In this document: positions 1-9,288 of the stretch, in pieces | How the letters are laid out: the number at the start of each line of letters is the position of its first letter | How positions within the stretch are numbered: position 1 is the stretch's first letter | From: Flavobacterium urumqiense | GTDB taxonomy: Bacteria; Bacteroidota; Bacteroidia; Flavobacteriales; Flavobacteriaceae | NCBI RefSeq assembly: GCF_900108015.1 | Contig: NZ_FNVP01000001.1 | Location: forward strand, 558,001 to 622,000 | Length of the DNA: 64,000 bases | Reading direction: 5' to 3' | Position numbers and translations under genes: made by a program | The notes under the pieces: generated by a model | The model's input: the letters and a program-made list of their open reading frames with translations, nothing else | Told to the model about the DNA's origin: nothing | The model's database searches: none

Positions 1-741
1 GCTGGCACTGATGTACAACGTGCTGCCGATTTTCAGCAACAATTGGACAATCCGAACATCAAAGCTATTTGGTGTGTTAAAGGCGGATATGGAACGGTAC
101 GAATGATCGATTTATTGGATTTCACCAAATTCAAACAGCATCCAAAATGGGTTATAGGTTTTAGCGATGTCACCGTTTTGCATAATCATTTGAACACTTT
201 AGGCTTTAAATCCATTCACGGAATCATGCCAATAAGCATTCCTCGTGCATCTAAGGAAGCAATAGAATCACTGCGCATTGCTATGTTTGGAGAAACACTA
301 ACTTATAAAGTTAGTCCATTTGCCATGAATAAATTAGGAAAAGCGTCTGGCGAATTAGTCGGCGGCAATTTATCCATTTTATACAGTTTATTCGGTTCTC
401 AATCAGCTATTGATTGCACCGATAAAATTTTATTTATCGAAGATTTAGATGAATATTTATATCATATAGATCGTATGATGATGAACTTAAAACGCAACGG
501 CTGTCTGGAAAGCATAAAAGGAATTATTGTGGGTTCGATGACAAAAATGAAAGACAATGATATTCCATGGGGGAAAAACGCTATCGAAATTATTGATGAT
601 GTTACAAAAAAATATAATATTCCGGTTTTGTATAACTTTCCCGCAGGTCATATTCAGGACAACAGAGCCTTGGTTTTAGGCAGTAAAGTAACGATTGATG
701 TTACTAATAATTTTAGTACTGTAATTTTTGCAGCTCCCTAA
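1..741 (+). CDS. LD-carboxypeptidase (peptidase S66), 5' end missing
   Basis: The reading frame is open from base 1, so the N-terminus lies outside the window; translation begins A-G-T-D-V-Q-R-A-A-D, a conserved stretch of the S66 family. These serine peptidases cut the L,D bond of muramoyl tetrapeptides during murein recycling, or act as MccF-like immunity proteins. Visible landmarks are KGGYGTVR, the nucleophile motif GFSDVT (Ser codon at 163), GELVGGNLS, FIEDLDE (family catalytic Glu region) and PAGHIQDN near the C-terminus (catalytic His). The length seen, about 246 residues, fits a family of roughly 300. The family call is firm; the exact substrate is not shown by the sequence. Confidence 0.88.
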   Translation, partial: AGTDVQRAADFQQQLDNPNIKAIWCVKGGYGTVRMIDLLDFTKFKQHPKWVIGFSDVTVLHNHLNTLGFKSIHGIMPISIPRASKEAIESLRIAMFGETLTYKVSPFAMNKLGKASGELVGGNLSILYSLFGSQSAIDCTDKILFIEDLDEYLYHIDRMMMNLKRNGCLESIKGIIVGSMTKMKDNDIPWGKNAIEIIDDVTKKYNIPVLYNFPAGHIQDNRALVLGSKVTIDVTNNFSTVIFAAP

Positions 742-826
742 TCTCCTGTTTGAATTACATACTTTTTTTGATTGCAGAAGTTCATAAACTGTATAGAAAA
801 CGTTTTTTCTAATCGCAAGTTTATTC

Positions 827-846
827 AAACTGAAAACTGAAACTGA
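827..846 (+). repeat. AAACTGA heptad tandem repeat in yraN leader
   Basis: Two exact AAACTGA units followed by AACTGA end 11 bases before the yraN start codon. Similar 7-base A-rich tandem units occur before other start codons in this window (30671, 39951, 57281). Confidence 0.6.
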
Positions 847-857
847 ATACTATCCTC

Positions 858-1217
858 ATGGCCGAACACAACGAACTTGGAAAACTTGGAGAAGAATTGG
901 CGGTTGAATACCTGAAAAAAAATGGTTATGCCATACTAGAAACCAATTGGACTTTCCAAAAAGCGGAAATCGATATTCTTGCCAAGAAAGAAAATACATT
1001 GGCTGTTATTGAAGTAAAAACTCGTTCGTCTCTCGAATTTGGTTTGCCACAAGATTTTGTAAAACCAAAAAAAATTCAACTTCTGGTAAAAGCTGTTGAC
1101 GCCTTTGTAAACGAACGAGATTTAAACATTGAAGTTCGTTTTGATATTGTCGCTATCCACAAAGAAGGCAAATCTTTTGTAATTGACCACCTTATAGATG
1201 CTTTTTATTATTTTTAA
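858..1217 (+). CDS. YraN family (UPF0102) endonuclease-like protein
   Basis: A 119-residue protein with the order seen in YraN/UPF0102: N-terminal NELGKLGEELAVEYLKKNGY, then the nuclease-like core AEIDILAKKENTLAVIEVKTR, which resembles the D-x(n)-E-x-K active site of restriction-endonuclease-fold enzymes. The family is widespread and small; its biological role is not settled. The ATG at 858 follows an A-rich leader built of AAACTGA heptads rather than a Shine-Dalgarno site, which is normal for this phylum. The gene sits 116 bp after the LD-carboxypeptidase and may be read with it. The substrate is unknown. Confidence 0.88.
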   Translation: MAEHNELGKLGEELAVEYLKKNGYAILETNWTFQKAEIDILAKKENTLAVIEVKTRSSLEFGLPQDFVKPKKIQLLVKAVDAFVNERDLNIEVRFDIVAIHKEGKSFVIDHLIDAFYYF

Positions 1218-1237
1218 TAAAATTTCTTAATGTTATA

Positions 1238-1268
1238 TTTGTAACAAATTGTTTTTTAATTATATTTG
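1238..1268 (+). promoter_or_regulatory. Bacteroidota-type promoter for the ACT-like gene
   Basis: TTTG at 1238-1241, a 19-base spacer, then TATATTTG at 1261-1268. This matches the -33 TTTG / -7 TAnnTTTG arrangement described for Bacteroides and Flavobacterium primary sigma factors. The leader to the ATG at 1336 is about 60 nt. It is the best-matched promoter in the window. Confidence 0.6.
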
Positions 1269-1335
1269 CACTGGTATTTCAAACAACTATTTACTAACTA
1301 CAACTATTTACCAAAAAAACTAAACTCTTACTGCT

Positions 1336-1992
1336 ATGAAAACTGTTTCTTCAATTGTAGAAAACTACATTAAAACTAAGCCCTTTCTCCTTAATGCTTT
1401 ATCACTTGGGATTATCAATCTGACTTCATTATCCAGAAATATAATGACCGAATTAGAAAGTGAATTTGGCAAAGAGGTTAAGCAAGGTGCTGTTGTTATG
1501 GCTCTAAAGAGACTAACTGAAGAATTGGATTTTAGACTAAACCATAAGATCAATAAAGTAATAAAAAACATTGGAGAAATTACCGTTCGCTCCTCATTAA
1601 CGGATTTTACTTTTGCAGCATCTGAAACTGTTTTAAACAAACAAGCTGATTTAATTACGGATATTAATTCTTTTCCAGATATTTTTTACACTTCATCAAG
1701 AGGTGTTAACGAAACTAATATTGTGGTTAGCAATAGTGTAACACATTTGGTTGACAAACACTTTGCAACGGAGAAGTTGATTCAAAAACTAGACAATCTT
1801 GCTTCAATCACTGTAAAATTACCAAAAGAGAATATCGTTGTTCCAGGTATTTATTACTTTATTTTCCAGCGATTGGCTTGGGAAGGAATCATCATCAATG
1901 AGGTAATTTCGACGTCAAATGAGTTTACGATTTTAGTAAGCGAAGAACAAGTCGACGTGGCTTTTAAAGTAATAAAGGATTTAAAGAATTAG
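1336..1992 (+). CDS. Conserved hypothetical protein, possible C-terminal ACT-like domain
   Basis: A 218-residue soluble protein without signal peptide or membrane segment. The N-terminal half (about 1-85) is helical and basic and could be a small DNA-binding or dimer module. Residues about 120-215 alternate predicted strands and helices (TNIVVSNS, LASITVKLP, FTILVSEEQVDVAFKVI) in a beta-alpha-beta pattern like ACT ligand-binding domains. Homologous proteins are, as I recall, sometimes labelled aspartate kinase, but no kinase motif is present. It has its own strong promoter and a strong terminator and so is a single-gene unit. Function unknown. Confidence 0.7.
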   Translation: MKTVSSIVENYIKTKPFLLNALSLGIINLTSLSRNIMTELESEFGKEVKQGAVVMALKRLTEELDFRLNHKINKVIKNIGEITVRSSLTDFTFAASETVLNKQADLITDINSFPDIFYTSSRGVNETNIVVSNSVTHLVDKHFATEKLIQKLDNLASITVKLPKENIVVPGIYYFIFQRLAWEGIIINEVISTSNEFTILVSEEQVDVAFKVIKDLKN

Positions 1993-2012
1993 AAACATAT
2001 ATTTAGATAAAT

Positions 2013-2051
2013 AAAAGAGGGATTGATTTATTGAAAATCAATCCCTCTTTT
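2013..2051. terminator. Bidirectional hairpin terminator
   Basis: A 14-bp perfect stem (2016-2029 with 2035-2048), extended by three A-T pairs, with a 5-base loop. A-run and T-run flank it on both sides, so it can end both the ACT-like gene (plus) and mfd (minus). Confidence 0.85.
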
Positions 2052-2079
2052 TGTATGGTAAAATCACTATTTTCCATTT

Positions 2080-5000
2080 CTATTTCCCCAACATTTCCAT
2101 CAATTCCAAAGCCCTTCGAGTATTTTTTACATTGTCAAAAGTCAGCAAAAGTCGTAATCCCGCCGGTGTTTGCTTCTCTTTCATTTTACAAATAGCACTG
2201 TGTTTTTGCACAAACTGTAAAACATCCTGAAAACGATTGGATTGGTAATACGCTGATTGTTGATCAGAGACAAAATAACCAATCATCTTCCCTTGTTTCA
2301 TCACTAATTTTTCGATTCCAATGCGAGTGGCAATCCATTTGATTCGAATGCTGTTCATTAATGCTTTGGCACGTGGCGGCATTGGACCAAAACGGTCTAT
2401 CAATTTATTTTGGAAAATAATGAGTTCTTCTTCATTTTTTACCGCACCTAATTCATTGTACAAACTCAATCGTTCCGAAACATTATTGATGTATTCATCC
2501 GAAAATAACAACTCAAAATCAGTGTCGATTTGCAAGTCTTTGACGTATTCTTTGGTTTCCAAATTGTTTTCCTCAGGATACAAATCTTTGAATTCATTTT
2601 CTTTCAATTCGTCAATAGCCTCATTCATAATTTTTTGATACGTATCAAAACCGATCTCGTTGATGAAACCGCTTTGTTCGCCTCCCAATAAATCTCCGGC
2701 ACCACGAATCTCTAAATCTTTCATCGCAATATTAAAACCACTTCCTAGTTCACTGAATTGTTCCAAAGCCTGAATTCGTTTTCTGGCATCATCTGTCATT
2801 GCAGAATACGGCGGACAAATAAAATAACAAAACGCTTTCTTGTTGCTACGACCTACCCGACCCCGCATTTGATGCAAATCTGACAATCCGAAATTATTCG
2901 CATTATTGATGAAGATCGTGTTGGCATTGGGAACATCTAATCCACTTTCGATAATTGTGGTGGCCACCAAAACATCAAATTCTCCATTCATGAATGCCAA
3001 CATCAACTCTTCGAGTTTTCTTCCTTCCATTTGTCCGTGACCGATTCCAACTCTGGCATTGGGTACCAAACGCTGAATCATTCCTGCAACTTCTTTAATA
3101 TTCTCGATTCGATTATTGATGAAGAAAACCTGTCCGTTACGCTGAATTTCATACGAAATCGCATCTCGAATCAACTCTTCACTGAAACCGACCACATTTG
3201 TTTCGATAGGATATCTGTTAGGTGGTGGAGTTGTAATTACCGACAAATCACGTGCAGCCATCAACGAAAATTGTAACGTTCTAGGAATTGGCGTTGCGGT
3301 CAAAGTCAGCGTGTCGACATTTGCAGCTATGGTTTTGAGTTTGTCTTTTACGTTGACACCAAATTTTTGTTCTTCATCCACAATCAACAATCCCAAATCT
3401 TTAAAAACTACATTTTTGTTAACCAATTGGTGTGTTCCAATGACAATATCGAGTTTTCCTTCGGCCAATTGTTTTAAAGTTTCCGCTTTTTGTTTGGCTG
3501 TTCTAAAACGATTTAAATAGCCAACAGAAACCGGCATATCTTTCAATCGTTCCGTAAAAGTTCGATAATGTTGGTATGCCAAAATAGTCGTAGGAACCAG
3601 AATCGCAACTTGTTTGCTGTTGTCAACCGCTTTGAAAGCGGCACGAATGGCTACTTCGGTTTTACCAAAACCTACATCCCCACAAACCAAGCGATCCATT
3701 GGACGATCACTTTCCATATCGGCTTTTACTTCCGCTGTTGATTTGGTTTGATCCGGTGTATCTTCGTACATAAACGAACTTTCCAGTTCATTTTGTAAAT
3801 AACTGTCGGGCGCAAACTGGAATCCTTTTTCCAATCTTCGCTTGGCATATAACTGAATCAAATTGAATGCAATATGTTTGACACGCGCCTTGGTTTTTTG
3901 TTTTAAAATCTTCCAAGCATTTGAACCCAATTTGTAAATTTTGGGTGGCGTTCCATCTTTTCCGTTGTATTTGGAAATTTTGTGCAGCGAATGAATACTC
4001 ACATACACAATATCATTATCGGCATAAACGAGTTTGATCGCTTCTTGCGTTTTGCCTTCAACTTGTATTTTTTGCAAACCTCCAAATCGTCCAATTCCGT
4101 GATCAATGTGTGTCACGTAATCACCAACGGATAATGTCGTCAACTCTTTTAAAGTGATATTTTGTTTTTTCGAATAGCCATTTTTGATGCTAAATTTATG
4201 ATAGCGTTCAAAAATCTGGTGGTCGGTGTAACAAGTGATTTGGTTTTCTTCGTCAATAAATCCTTGGTACAAAGGCAAAACAATCGTGTTGTATTGCTTT
4301 CGGATATTCTCAGAATTGGCCTCATCCAACGTTTCAAAAATATCATGAAATCGCTTGGCTTGAGCGTCATTGGAACAAAACAAATAATTTTTATAACCGT
4401 TGAAATGATTTTCATTCAGATTATTCAACAACAAATCAAATTGTTTGTTGAATGAGGGCTGCGGCTGAATGTGGTATTCGAATTTTTTGGTGGTTCTAAA
4501 AATAGCCTTCGAACTCAATTCAACAATCGAGAAATCCAACGCTCTTTTTATAAATTCCGCTTGATTTAAGAACAATTGTTCCGGCGCGGATCGTTTTATT
4601 TCCTGTGACAATTTCGCGAAAGCTTCTTCGGCTTTGCCAAATTGTTTGTCTAATTGTGATAAAAAATCTTCGGTATTCTGAATGAAAATTACCGTTTTCT
4701 CCGAAATATAATCCAAGAAACTTTCTCGGTTTTCCTGAAAAACCTTGTTCTCCACATTTGGGATTATCGTAATCTTTTTTTGTGTTACGATAGACAATTG
4801 CGTCGCGACGTCGAAGGTACGAATGCTCTCCACTTCGTCTCCAAAAAACTCAATTCGGTATGGATTATCATTCGAAAAAGAAAATACATCTACAATTCCT
4901 CCACGAACCGAAAATTCACCGGGTTCCGTAATAAAATCAACTCTTTTGAATTCGTATTCGAATAATACTTCGTTGATAAAATCAATAGAAATTTTGTCTC

Positions 5001-5445
5001 CAACGGATACTTTCAATGTGTTTTTATCCAATTCCTTTCGAGTCACCACTTTCTCAAATAATGCTTCGGGATAGGTGACAATAATTGCCGGTTTTTTACG
5101 GGAATTGATTCTGTTCAGGACTTCGGCGCGAAGCAAAACATTGGCATTATCTGTTTCTTCAATTTGGTACGGTCTACGGTAGGAACCGGGATAAAATAAT
5201 ACATCTTGCTCCCCAACCATCTGTTCGAGATCATTCAAATAATAAGCAGCTTCTTCTTTATTGTTTAAAACAACCAAAAAAGGAAGTTCCGATTTCTTAA
5301 AAATGGAACGTATTACAAAGGAAAGCGCCGATCCAATTAATCCGGAAAGGTGCATTTTTACTTGATTATTTTCCAATAAACGAGCAACGATTTGTTGGGT
5401 TTTTGGAGATTCATCGTAAGTGTTATATAAAGCTTTTTTACTCAA
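2080..5445 (-). CDS. mfd: Transcription-repair coupling factor Mfd
   Basis: A 1121-residue SF2 DNA translocase that removes stalled RNA polymerase and recruits UvrA. Order seen: N-terminal UvrB-like module (to about 330); RNA polymerase interaction/CarD-like region around 440-510 (TLSVGDYVTHIDHGIGRFGGLQ); Walker A CGDVGFGKTE near 585-595; DEEQKFG (motif II) near 688; TATPIPRTLQ; QMRGRVGRS (motif VI); C-terminal TRCF domain. The frame opens at a TTG (5443-5445) inside the last codons of the upstream gene, overlapping it by 8 bp; there is no ATG near the conserved start, so translational coupling is likely. All core motifs are intact. Confidence 0.97.
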   Translation of the reverse strand: MSKKALYNTYDESPKTQQIVARLLENNQVKMHLSGLIGSALSFVIRSIFKKSELPFLVVLNNKEEAAYYLNDLEQMVGEQDVLFYPGSYRRPYQIEETDNANVLLRAEVLNRINSRKKPAIIVTYPEALFEKVVTRKELDKNTLKVSVGDKISIDFINEVLFEYEFKRVDFITEPGEFSVRGGIVDVFSFSNDNPYRIEFFGDEVESIRTFDVATQLSIVTQKKITIIPNVENKVFQENRESFLDYISEKTVIFIQNTEDFLSQLDKQFGKAEEAFAKLSQEIKRSAPEQLFLNQAEFIKRALDFSIVELSSKAIFRTTKKFEYHIQPQPSFNKQFDLLLNNLNENHFNGYKNYLFCSNDAQAKRFHDIFETLDEANSENIRKQYNTIVLPLYQGFIDEENQITCYTDHQIFERYHKFSIKNGYSKKQNITLKELTTLSVGDYVTHIDHGIGRFGGLQKIQVEGKTQEAIKLVYADNDIVYVSIHSLHKISKYNGKDGTPPKIYKLGSNAWKILKQKTKARVKHIAFNLIQLYAKRRLEKGFQFAPDSYLQNELESSFMYEDTPDQTKSTAEVKADMESDRPMDRLVCGDVGFGKTEVAIRAAFKAVDNSKQVAILVPTTILAYQHYRTFTERLKDMPVSVGYLNRFRTAKQKAETLKQLAEGKLDIVIGTHQLVNKNVVFKDLGLLIVDEEQKFGVNVKDKLKTIAANVDTLTLTATPIPRTLQFSLMAARDLSVITTPPPNRYPIETNVVGFSEELIRDAISYEIQRNGQVFFINNRIENIKEVAGMIQRLVPNARVGIGHGQMEGRKLEELMLAFMNGEFDVLVATTIIESGLDVPNANTIFINNANNFGLSDLHQMRGRVGRSNKKAFCYFICPPYSAMTDDARKRIQALEQFSELGSGFNIAMKDLEIRGAGDLLGGEQSGFINEIGFDTYQKIMNEAIDELKENEFKDLYPEENNLETKEYVKDLQIDTDFELLFSDEYINNVSERLSLYNELGAVKNEEELIIFQNKLIDRFGPMPPRAKALMNSIRIKWIATRIGIEKLVMKQGKMIGYFVSDQQSAYYQSNRFQDVLQFVQKHSAICKMKEKQTPAGLRLLLTFDNVKNTRRALELMEMLGK

Positions 5446-6040
5446 CGTGCGGTAGATTTGGGTCGGTTGTTGTATTAGGAATTGCTCTGGAAGTGTCCAT
5501 CATTTTCATTAATTCCGATTCTCCTTCTTCGACAGGAATTTTACTTCTCTCCACAATTTTGTCCATTTGTCTTTGCAAAGACACTAGCTCCGCATTGATT
5601 TCTGAAACTAAGACAATTACTTTTTGATCGGGTATTTTATCCAGATTTAGGAACAAATCCAACAATCTCACCTTGGTAATTAAAGTAGAAACCCTGCTTT
5701 TTATCTGAGGTTTATTAAACTGTGATGGAATGTTTTCATTTAAAGCCATTACTTTTTCAGACAATGCTTTTGATTTTTTTTGAAACGCCCCAATTGTTTT
5801 TTTAGGCTTAACGGCTAATTCCGCAAAGAATACTCGCAGTTCGCTCCAGCTAGCTACTGTCGCTTCAGAAGTTGTGTTGATAGGAGTGTCATAAAAAACC
5901 CAGCCTTTGTTGATATTTGAAAAAATAAGTTCGCTTTTTTTATTCTGTTTTTCATTTTCCGCTAATCGTTTTTGATTATCATTTTTGCACGAAGACAAAA
6001 TGATAATCAGAAAAAACAAGAATGATAATTTATATTTCAT
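5438..6040 (-). CDS. Hypothetical lipoprotein upstream of mfd
   Basis: A protein of about 200 residues. The likely start is the second ATG (MKYKLSFLFF), which gives a type II signal peptide with lipobox ILSSC; the first ATG (6052) adds only MYSL. After the Cys comes a basic linker and then a mostly helical region (about 60-180) rich in Lys, Leu and Glu, with no recognised domain. It is the first gene of a two-gene unit with mfd and overlaps its start by 8 bp. I do not recognise a family. A membrane-anchored periplasmic helical protein is the most that can be said. Confidence 0.7.
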   Translation of the reverse strand: MKYKLSFLFFLIIILSSCKNDNQKRLAENEKQNKKSELIFSNINKGWVFYDTPINTTSEATVASWSELRVFFAELAVKPKKTIGAFQKKSKALSEKVMALNENIPSQFNKPQIKSRVSTLITKVRLLDLFLNLDKIPDQKVIVLVSEINAELVSLQRQMDKIVERSKIPVEEGESELMKMMDTSRAIPNTTTDPNLPHVE

Positions 6041-6317
6041 AAGTGAATACATTAAAGGACAAAGTTACAAAGTAAATTTACAATAACGAATTACAGTATT
6101 AGTAATAACCATAGAAACATATTGGAGGTTTTCATCTCTCAAAAAAGCTCTGAATTTAATTTAGATTGCATTTGTGATTTTCAAATAACAATCTACTATT
6201 TCAGAAGATATTTTGATGCTTTAAATTATGAATATTAATAATTTCATTACGATTATGAATATCATTTTAAGAATTTAATAATATTTTTATCCAAAATTAT
6301 GTTATTTACGAAAACGT

Positions 6318-6325
6318 TATCTTTG
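6318..6325 (+). promoter_or_regulatory. TAnnTTTG promoter element for the threonine dehydrogenase gene
   Basis: TATCTTTG ends 19 bases before the ATG at 6345. No clear TTTG lies 19 bp upstream, so this is a half-match. The 290-bp region from 6053 to 6344 is very AT-rich and holds no other feature I can support. Confidence 0.4.
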
Positions 6326-6344
6326 AATTTCTAAAACAGACAAA

Positions 6345-7283
6345 ATGAGTACTAAAATATTGATTATAGGCGCTTGCGGACAAATTGGAACGGAGCTTAC
6401 CCATAAACTTCGACAACTATACGGAACCGATAATGTAATTGCTTCCGATATTCGAAAACTAAATACTGATGTGGTTAATTCCGGTCCTTTTGAAGTAGTA
6501 AACGCATTAGATTTCAATCAGATTGAGCATCTTGTCGAAATTCATCAAATTGATGAAATTTATTTAATGGCCGCATTATTATCGGCAACAGCCGAGAAAA
6601 ACCCTGCTTTTGCTTGGGATTTGAACATGAATTCTTTATTTCACGTTTTGAATTTGGCGAAAGCCAAAAAAATAAAAAAGATATTCTGGCCTTCCAGCAT
6701 TGCTGTTTTTGGTCCAACGACTCCTAAAGAAAATACTCCACAATACACCATCATGGAACCTTCAACGGTTTACGGAATCAGTAAACAAGCCGGCGAAAGA
6801 TGGTGCGAATATTACCATAATATATTTGGCGTAGATGTTCGAAGCGTACGTTATCCGGGATTAATAAGCTGGTCATCACCTCCGGGTGGCGGAACGACTG
6901 ATTATGCGGTAGATATTTATCACAAGGCGTTAAGTGACGGAAAATACGAATGTTTTTTATCTTCTGAAACCAAAATGCCAATGATGTATATGGATGATGC
7001 CATTGCAGCAACGATACAAATTATGCAAGCGCCAGCCGAACAAATAAAAATTCGTTCTGCTTATAATCTGGCCGCTATGAGTTTTACCCCGACAGAAATT
7101 GCTGCCGAAATCAAAAAACACATTCCTGAATTCTCCGTTACTTACAAACCGGACTTTCGTCAAAAAATAGCCGACAGCTGGCCAGCGAGTATCGATGATG
7201 CCGACGCCAGAAAAGACTGGAACTGGAAACATGAATTTGATTTGGAATCAATGACAGTGGATATGTTGGAGCATTTGAAATAA
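6345..7283 (+). CDS. SDR-type L-threonine 3-dehydrogenase / NAD-dependent epimerase-dehydratase
   Basis: A 312-residue extended short-chain dehydrogenase. The NAD-binding motif GACGQIG is at residues 9-15 and the catalytic YGISK lies in the middle. The sequence following it (RYPGLISWSSPPGGGTTDYAVDIYHKAL) is characteristic of the UDP-galactose epimerase-like L-threonine dehydrogenases, which oxidise L-threonine to 2-amino-3-ketobutyrate. No signal peptide, so cytoplasmic. It stands alone with its own promoter and a shared terminator. The SDR fold is certain; the threonine specificity is inferred from family resemblance. Confidence 0.85.
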   Translation: MSTKILIIGACGQIGTELTHKLRQLYGTDNVIASDIRKLNTDVVNSGPFEVVNALDFNQIEHLVEIHQIDEIYLMAALLSATAEKNPAFAWDLNMNSLFHVLNLAKAKKIKKIFWPSSIAVFGPTTPKENTPQYTIMEPSTVYGISKQAGERWCEYYHNIFGVDVRSVRYPGLISWSSPPGGGTTDYAVDIYHKALSDGKYECFLSSETKMPMMYMDDAIAATIQIMQAPAEQIKIRSAYNLAAMSFTPTEIAAEIKKHIPEFSVTYKPDFRQKIADSWPASIDDADARKDWNWKHEFDLESMTVDMLEHLK

Positions 7284-7306
7284 TTCTCCATAAAAAAATA
7301 AGCACA

Positions 7307-7339
7307 AAAAAAAGTCTAGTTTAAAACTAGACTTTTTTT
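7307..7339. terminator. Bidirectional hairpin terminator
   Basis: A 13-bp stem (7307-7319 with 7327-7339) containing GTCTAG/CTAGAC with A and T runs on both sides. It serves the SDR gene (plus) and the M1 peptidase gene (minus), which converge here. Confidence 0.8.
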
Positions 7340-7354
7340 GATTTTGATAAAGCC

Positions 7355-9232
7355 TTACTTTATTTCATAAACATTATTGGCTTGTTTCACATCGGCCATT
7401 AATCCGCTTGGATCGATGCTGATTTTCTTGATAGTCGTTTTTGGTTTAGAAATAGCAAACTCATACGTAGGATGCGCCCAAGTCCAATTCTTTAAAACCG
7501 TTCTTTTTACAGCCGGATTAGGATTTTCTTTTTCGAAACTCATCATGTGCAACGGAACGTAAAAACTTTCTGTTGTCCCATCCGTATATTCTACTGTCAA
7601 ATCAATTGGCATTGGCATTCTGCCTATTCTTTCTAAAGTTACAACCGTTTTATCGGCATTGTCTTTTACGGCTGCGATACCGTAGTCAATCGTGTTTGTG
7701 CTTTCGGCCCAATCCACCAAATACCAATCTAAATTTGCTCCAGAAACCCTTTCAGCCGTTCTTTTGATGTCATTTGGCGTAGGATGCTTGAACTTGAAAT
7801 CGTGGTAATATCTCTTTATCGTTTTTGCCAAGTTATCTTGTCCAATTACATAACCTAATTGCGATAAGAAAATACTACCTTTCACATAAGATGAAATACT
7901 ATACGGCCTATTTTCATCGTAACGATCGCCATGCGTGGTTTGTGGTTGCTCTTTCCCTGATTCTACTAACTTATAATAGGCGGCATAATTCCCTTTGAAT
8001 GGATTTTCTTCTTTTTTAACCGCCATTTCGTTCAGCACAAAATCTTCTACATAAGTGGTGAATCCTTCATCCATCCAAGGGTGTTTCGATTCATTTGAAG
8101 CTAAAATATGTTGAAACCAAGAATGTCCCAGCTCGTGCGTTGCGGTACCTAAAATTCCTTCCAGAGTTCCGTTTCCTAACATCAACGTACACATGGCATA
8201 TTCCATTCCGCCATCGCCACCTTGTATAAAGGAGTATTGCTTGTATGGATAATCCCCAATTTTCTTATTGTAAAAATCCATTACATTAACCATTAAAGGT
8301 TCTAGCTTTTTCCAGTTTTCTGCGGTCTTAGGATTGTTTTTATACAAGAAATGCAAGTCAACATTATTAGGTCCTTTTACCACATCATGTATGTAATTTT
8401 TATCCGCAGCCCAAGTAAAATCATGTACCATTGGCGCTACAAAATGCCAAGTCAGTGTTTTCGTTTTCTTTGGATATACCACCACAACTCCGGCATCTTG
8501 ATATCCTTTCCCAATTTCATTTTGGTTCTGCAAATAACCGGAACCTCCTAAAGTATAGGCTGCATCAATAGTAATATTCACATCAAAATTACCCCATACA
8601 CCATGAAATTCTCTGGCGATATAAGGATCTGCATGCCACCCTTCAAAATCAAATTCAGCAATTTTCGGGTACCATTGTGACATTGACAATTCAACTCCTT
8701 CTATATTATTTCTGCCCGAACGACGAATTTGAACGGGAACCTGACCGTCAAAATCCAACGTAAAAGTAGTTTTTGAGTTGGGTAATATTGGCTTTGCCAA
8801 AGTAACTTCGAGAATCGTTCCTACCGTTTTTGCAACAGCACTAACTCCGTCTTGTTTGAAATTAGTGATAGTCAAAAACCCAATTTCATTTGGTTTCAAA
8901 TTTTTGATTCGGCTTTCTTTTACATCTTTGCCATCCACTTTTATTTTATTGACCATTCTGGCATCCGGATCTTTAATCGTCTGGATTCTGGCATCCATCT
9001 CGCTCCCGGGTTGGAATGCATTTGGATACAAATGGTAAAATACTTTTTTCAAAGTATCTGCAGAATTATTGGTGTAAACCAATTCCTGTTTTCCTTTGTA
9101 TTGGTAATTTTTGACGTTCATGGTCACGTCCATTTTATAATCGACGTGTTGTTGCCAATACCCAGCACTTTGGGCAAATGCCGCACAAAAGTTAAGCGTG
9201 ATAAAAGATAGTAAAAAGAGTTTTCTCATCAT
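7355..9232 (-). CDS. M1 family metallopeptidase, exported
   Basis: A 625-residue zinc aminopeptidase-like protein. An N-terminal signal peptide ends near CAAFAQ. The catalytic site is THELGHSW, with the downstream WMDEGFTTY carrying the third zinc ligand Glu. The N-terminal beta domain (about 30-290) and the exopeptidase-type GGDGGMEYAMC strand precede it as in M1 enzymes. No C-terminal type IX sorting domain is evident, so a periplasmic location is more likely than secretion. It probably trims peptides released by the neighbouring serine proteases; that link is inference from position only. Confidence 0.92.
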   Translation of the reverse strand: MMRKLFLLSFITLNFCAAFAQSAGYWQQHVDYKMDVTMNVKNYQYKGKQELVYTNNSADTLKKVFYHLYPNAFQPGSEMDARIQTIKDPDARMVNKIKVDGKDVKESRIKNLKPNEIGFLTITNFKQDGVSAVAKTVGTILEVTLAKPILPNSKTTFTLDFDGQVPVQIRRSGRNNIEGVELSMSQWYPKIAEFDFEGWHADPYIAREFHGVWGNFDVNITIDAAYTLGGSGYLQNQNEIGKGYQDAGVVVVYPKKTKTLTWHFVAPMVHDFTWAADKNYIHDVVKGPNNVDLHFLYKNNPKTAENWKKLEPLMVNVMDFYNKKIGDYPYKQYSFIQGGDGGMEYAMCTLMLGNGTLEGILGTATHELGHSWFQHILASNESKHPWMDEGFTTYVEDFVLNEMAVKKEENPFKGNYAAYYKLVESGKEQPQTTHGDRYDENRPYSISSYVKGSIFLSQLGYVIGQDNLAKTIKRYYHDFKFKHPTPNDIKRTAERVSGANLDWYLVDWAESTNTIDYGIAAVKDNADKTVVTLERIGRMPMPIDLTVEYTDGTTESFYVPLHMMSFEKENPNPAVKRTVLKNWTWAHPTYEFAISKPKTTIKKISIDPSGLMADVKQANNVYEIK

Positions 9233-9245
9233 TTTTGTAATAAAA

Positions 9246-9270
9246 AATGGAAGAAGGGCATCCTTCCATT
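9246..9270 (-). terminator. Hairpin terminator after S8 protease gene 1
   Basis: AATGGAAG at 9246-9253 pairs with CTTCCATT at 9263-9270; read on the minus strand the hairpin is followed by a T run. A near copy ends the second protease gene at 11037-11065, so the terminators look duplicated along with the genes. Confidence 0.6.
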
Positions 9271-9288
9271 GGATTAGTAAATTATTTT

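Noticed and set aside
1365..1640. Minus-strand frame opposite the ACT-like gene
   Set aside because: Antisense shadow; no start context, no family and it overlaps a better supported gene.
6231..6344. AT-rich repeats before the threonine dehydrogenase gene as an origin-like region
   Set aside because: No clustered DnaA boxes or neighbouring replication genes were seen.
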